Part shown: piece by piece, positions 61,455 through 64,000 of the stretch
Layout of the letters: the number at the start of each line of letters is the position of its first letter
How positions within the stretch are numbered: the stretch's first letter is position 1
From: Streptomyces pseudovenezuelae
Lineage (GTDB): Bacteria > Actinomycetota > Actinomycetes > Streptomycetales > Streptomycetaceae
DNA length: 64,000 nucleotides
Assembly: GCF_029892565.1 (NCBI RefSeq)
Contig: NZ_JARXVH010000004.1
Span: 496,001-560,000 of the forward strand
Direction: 5' to 3'
The notes under the pieces: model-generated
Databases searched by the model: none
What the model saw: the letters and a program-made list of their open reading frames with translations, nothing else
Told to the model about the DNA's origin: nothing
Translations under genes and position numbers: made by a program

Positions 61455-62819
61455 ATGTCGCAGATGCCCCAACTGTCCGCGTGCCCGAGCTGCGAGTGGC
61501 CGCTCGAGTCGGGTGACCGCTTCTGCGGTGCGTGCGGATACGACCTGTCCGCGGTGCCCGCACAGCCCGACGACCACCCGACGGTCATGCTGAACGGCAC
61601 GGACGCGCCGTCCGGCGACGACGGCGTGGCCTGGCCTATCGCCCCCGAGCCGAGCAGCTCCAGCACCCCGGCGGCGACCCATCTGCCGACGGATCTGCGC
61701 GGCACGGACTCGGGCGGCACGCCGCTGCCCCCTGAGCACCCGCCGCCGCTGCCCCAGGCCGCCGGGCCGGCGGCCGGGCCGCCCACCGGATCGCCGGTCT
61801 CGCCGGCCTCCGGGGTGCGCTTCGACCGCCCGCCGGAGCCCGACGAGTACCCACTGCAGGCACCCGACCCGCGGCTGGCCGAGCCGGCCGGTCCGGCGGC
61901 GGAGGCCAAGGTGTGCGTGGCCTGCCGGGCGGGCCACGTCGACCGGGACGGCTACTGCGAGAACTGCGGGCACGCCCAGCCCCGCGAGCGCGACCACATG
62001 GAGCAGGAGTGCGGCCCGCTGGCCGCCGTCAGCGACCGGGGTCTGCGCCACCACCGCAACGAGGACGCGTTCGACATCGGCACCGCCGTGCTGCCCGACG
62101 GCTCGCCCGCGTCGGTGGCGATCGTCTGCGACGGCGTCTCCTCGGCGACCCGCCCCGACGACGCCTCGCTCGCCGCCGCCCGGGTCGCCGGCGAGTCGCT
62201 GCTCGCGGCCCTGCCCCGCGGCACCCACCCGCAGCAGGCGCTGCACGACGCGATCGTCGCCGCCTCGCAGGCCGTCAACGCGCTGGCCGACGAGCCCGCC
62301 ACGGCCCGCGAGCACACCCCGCACCAGAACGCGCCGGCCTGCACCATCGTCGGCTCCGTGGTGACCGCGGGACTGCTGGTCGTCGGCTGGGTCGGCGACA
62401 GCCGCGCCTACTGGATCCCGGTGGACCGCGCCTCGCCGCCGGCCCGGCTCACCGAGGACGACTCGTGGGCCGCGCAGATGGTCGCCGCGGGCCTGATGAA
62501 CGAGGCCGAGGCCTACGCCGACGAGCGCGCCCACGCGATCACCGGTTGGCTCGGCGCGGACGCCTACGAACTGGAGCCGCACACGGCTTCCTTCAAGCCG
62601 GACCGGCCGGGTGTGGTGGTGGTGTGCACCGACGGGCTGTGGAACTACGCGGAGGCGGCCGAGGATCTGGCCGAGGTCGTCCCGCCGGACGCGGCCGTAC
62701 GTCCGCTGCACAGCGCCCAGGTTCTGGTCGGCCACGCCCTGGACGGCGGGGGCCACGACAACGTAACAGTGGCCGTCGTGCCGTTCCCGGCCCTGCCTCA
62801 GGGGGCAGGATCGGCCTGA
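61455..62819 (+). CDS. PP2C-family Ser/Thr phosphatase with two zinc ribbons
   Basis: 454-aa protein. First zinc ribbon at residues 10-28 (CPSCEWP, CGACGYD), a Pro/Ser-rich linker of about 125 residues, a second ribbon (CVACRAG, CENCGHA) and then a PP2C domain. PP2C motifs: RNEDAF with E203 and D204, CDGVSS with D226, GWVGDSRAYW, VVCTDGLWNY and GGHDNVTVAV. All metal-binding acidic residues look intact, so it should be an active phosphatase. Next to PknG it is the obvious candidate to reverse the kinase. Confidence 0.9.
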   Translation: MSQMPQLSACPSCEWPLESGDRFCGACGYDLSAVPAQPDDHPTVMLNGTDAPSGDDGVAWPIAPEPSSSSTPAATHLPTDLRGTDSGGTPLPPEHPPPLPQAAGPAAGPPTGSPVSPASGVRFDRPPEPDEYPLQAPDPRLAEPAGPAAEAKVCVACRAGHVDRDGYCENCGHAQPRERDHMEQECGPLAAVSDRGLRHHRNEDAFDIGTAVLPDGSPASVAIVCDGVSSATRPDDASLAAARVAGESLLAALPRGTHPQQALHDAIVAASQAVNALADEPATAREHTPHQNAPACTIVGSVVTAGLLVVGWVGDSRAYWIPVDRASPPARLTEDDSWAAQMVAAGLMNEAEAYADERAHAITGWLGADAYELEPHTASFKPDRPGVVVVCTDGLWNYAEAAEDLAEVVPPDAAVRPLHSAQVLVGHALDGGGHDNVTVAVVPFPALPQGAGSA

Positions 62820-62928
62820 GGCCGTACACGGGGAACGCACGGCTGCGTATCGGCGGACCGGAGGGGACCGGTCCGTATGACGTCATCGCCCCATCAACTG
62901 TGGGGTTTTGAGGGGGATTTGAGTAGGC

Positions 62929-64000
62929 ATGGCCAATTTCGCGAAGTCGAACGTGCCGCAGTTCTCGGTGGACGTGTACCAGAACGAGTACCTGCCGGCG
63001 GACGGCAACGAGGTCAACGCGATCGTCACGGTGACCGCCACCGGCGGCGGCACGATCGGCAGCCCGGTCGCCGCGCCCCAGCTCTACGCGCCGGGGCAGG
63101 GCCCCTCCGCGGCCGTGGCGATCATGGTCGACTGTTCAGGATCGATGGACTACCCGGCGACCAAGATGCGCAACGCGCGGGACGCCACCGCCGCCGCGAT
63201 CGACACCCTGCGGGACGGGGTGCACTTCGCGGTGATCGGCGGCACGCACGTGGCCAAGGAGGTCTACCCGGGCGGCGGGAGCCTGGCGGTCGCCGACTCC
63301 GCCACCCGCGAGCAGGCCAAGCAGGCGCTGCGCAAGCTGAGCGCGGGCGGCGGTACGGCCATCGGCACCTGGCTGCGCCTGGCGGACCGGCTGCTCTCCT
63401 CGGCGGACGTCGCGATCCGGCACGGCATCCTGCTCACCGACGGCCGCAACGAGCACGAGTCGCCCGAGGACCTCAAGGCCGCGCTCGACTCCTGCGCCGG
63501 CCGTTTCACCTGTGACGCCCGCGGTGTGGGCACCGACTGGGAAGTGAAAGAAGTCACAGCGATCGCCTCCGCGCTGCTCGGCACGGCCGACATCGTCGCC
63601 GATCCGGCCGCCCTCGCCTCCGACTTCACGCGGATGATGGAGAAGGCGATGGGCAAGGAGGTCGCCGACGTCGCGCTGCGGGTCTGGACACCGGTGGGCA
63701 CGACCATCAAGTTCGTCAAGCAAGTCGCGCCCACGGTCGAGGAGTTGACCGGCCGCCGCACCGAGGCCGGGCCGCGCGCGGGCGACTACCCCACCGGGTC
63801 CTGGGGAGACGAGTCCCGTGACTACCACGTCTGCGTCGAGGTCCCGAGGGCCGGCATCGGCCAGGAGATGCTCGCCGCCCGCGTCTCGCTGGTCGTCCCG
63901 CAACCCGACGGCAGCACCCAGAACCTGGGCGCCCAGGGGCTCGTACGGGCCATGTGGACCGACGACATGGCCGCCTCCACGTCGATCAACCCTCAGGTCG
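62929..64000 (+). CDS. VWA-domain protein (3' truncated by window end)
   Basis: The first 357 residues are visible and no stop is reached. The von Willebrand factor A domain has the metal-site motif D68-C-S-G-S72 in IMVDCSGSMDYP, the conserved Thr region GGGTAIGTWLRLAD and the Asp in ILLTDGRNEHESP. Before it lie about 60 beta-rich residues (QFSVDVYQNEYLPAD). The last visible 120 residues resemble the beta-rich domain of VWA proteins found with PP2C and kinases. No signal peptide, so it should be cytosolic. Likely a partner or target of the signalling pair upstream. Confidence 0.85.
   Translation, partial: MANFAKSNVPQFSVDVYQNEYLPADGNEVNAIVTVTATGGGTIGSPVAAPQLYAPGQGPSAAVAIMVDCSGSMDYPATKMRNARDATAAAIDTLRDGVHFAVIGGTHVAKEVYPGGGSLAVADSATREQAKQALRKLSAGGGTAIGTWLRLADRLLSSADVAIRHGILLTDGRNEHESPEDLKAALDSCAGRFTCDARGVGTDWEVKEVTAIASALLGTADIVADPAALASDFTRMMEKAMGKEVADVALRVWTPVGTTIKFVKQVAPTVEELTGRRTEAGPRAGDYPTGSWGDESRDYHVCVEVPRAGIGQEMLAARVSLVVPQPDGSTQNLGAQGLVRAMWTDDMAASTSINPQV

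Noticed and set aside
60534..62840. 768-residue open frame opposite pknG and the PP2C gene
   Set aside because: Antisense shadow; the plus strand carries kinase and PP2C motifs in order.

Overview
The window is chromosomal DNA from a high-GC actinomycete, almost certainly a Streptomyces. The reasons are very strong GC at third codon positions, many GTG starts, 1-4 nt stop/start overlaps, perfect GC-rich bidirectional hairpins between convergent genes, a SodF gene behind a Nur-type operator, a mycothiol-type DsbA protein and a GlnX-GlnH-PknG cluster. I saw no tRNA, rRNA, insertion sequence, prophage or CRISPR array. Coding density is about 90% and most genes look like normal core or near-core genes.

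Layout. 1-4738: sulfonate/taurine-type ABC importer (first gene cut by the window edge) followed by an FMN monooxygenase and a TauD-type dioxygenase, one sulfur-scavenging operon. 4872-7739: amino-acid permease, sodF with a Nur box, histidine phosphatase. 7849-12978: carbohydrate cluster with two FGGY kinases, a DeoR regulator and a 2-hydroxyacid dehydrogenase. 13047-22635: small zinc-ribbon protein, mycothiol-type DsbA protein, first PepN, nuclease-like protein, GT4 glycosyltransferase, Tat-exported phosphoesterase, NUDIX, CGNR protein. 22801-31619: large secreted subtilase, sigma/anti-sigma pair, aspartate-semialdehyde dehydrogenase, nested palindromic repeat, second PepN. 31695-40033: regulator-rich stretch (degenerate SDR, zinc-finger ECF sigma, LysR, epimerase, EamA/MarR, FAD monooxygenase/TetR). 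40120-47817: small membrane protein, 4-alpha-glucanotransferase, a 79-aa repeat protein, a PadR-ABC-FtsX operon, HNH nuclease, MscS channel.

47974-54780 is a sugar operon: ROK regulator with a 15-bp palindrome upstream, lipoprotein binding protein, two permeases, GH4 6-phospho-beta-glucosidase and a BadF-type sugar kinase. No ATPase is encoded locally, so import probably relies on a shared MsiK-like ATPase. 54975-64000 (cut by the edge) is a signalling cluster: GlnX-like membrane protein, GlnH-like binding protein, an unrecognised coiled-coil protein, PknG-like kinase, a PP2C phosphatase with two zinc ribbons and a VWA protein. It probably links amino-acid sensing outside the cell to phosphorylation inside.

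The most unusual DNA feature is a 12-unit, 14-bp in-register tandem array (39275-39442) that fills the divergent promoter between the FAD monooxygenase and its TetR regulator. The most interesting gene set is the extended GlnX/GlnH/PknG cluster. Functions rest on reading motifs by eye; no database search was run.
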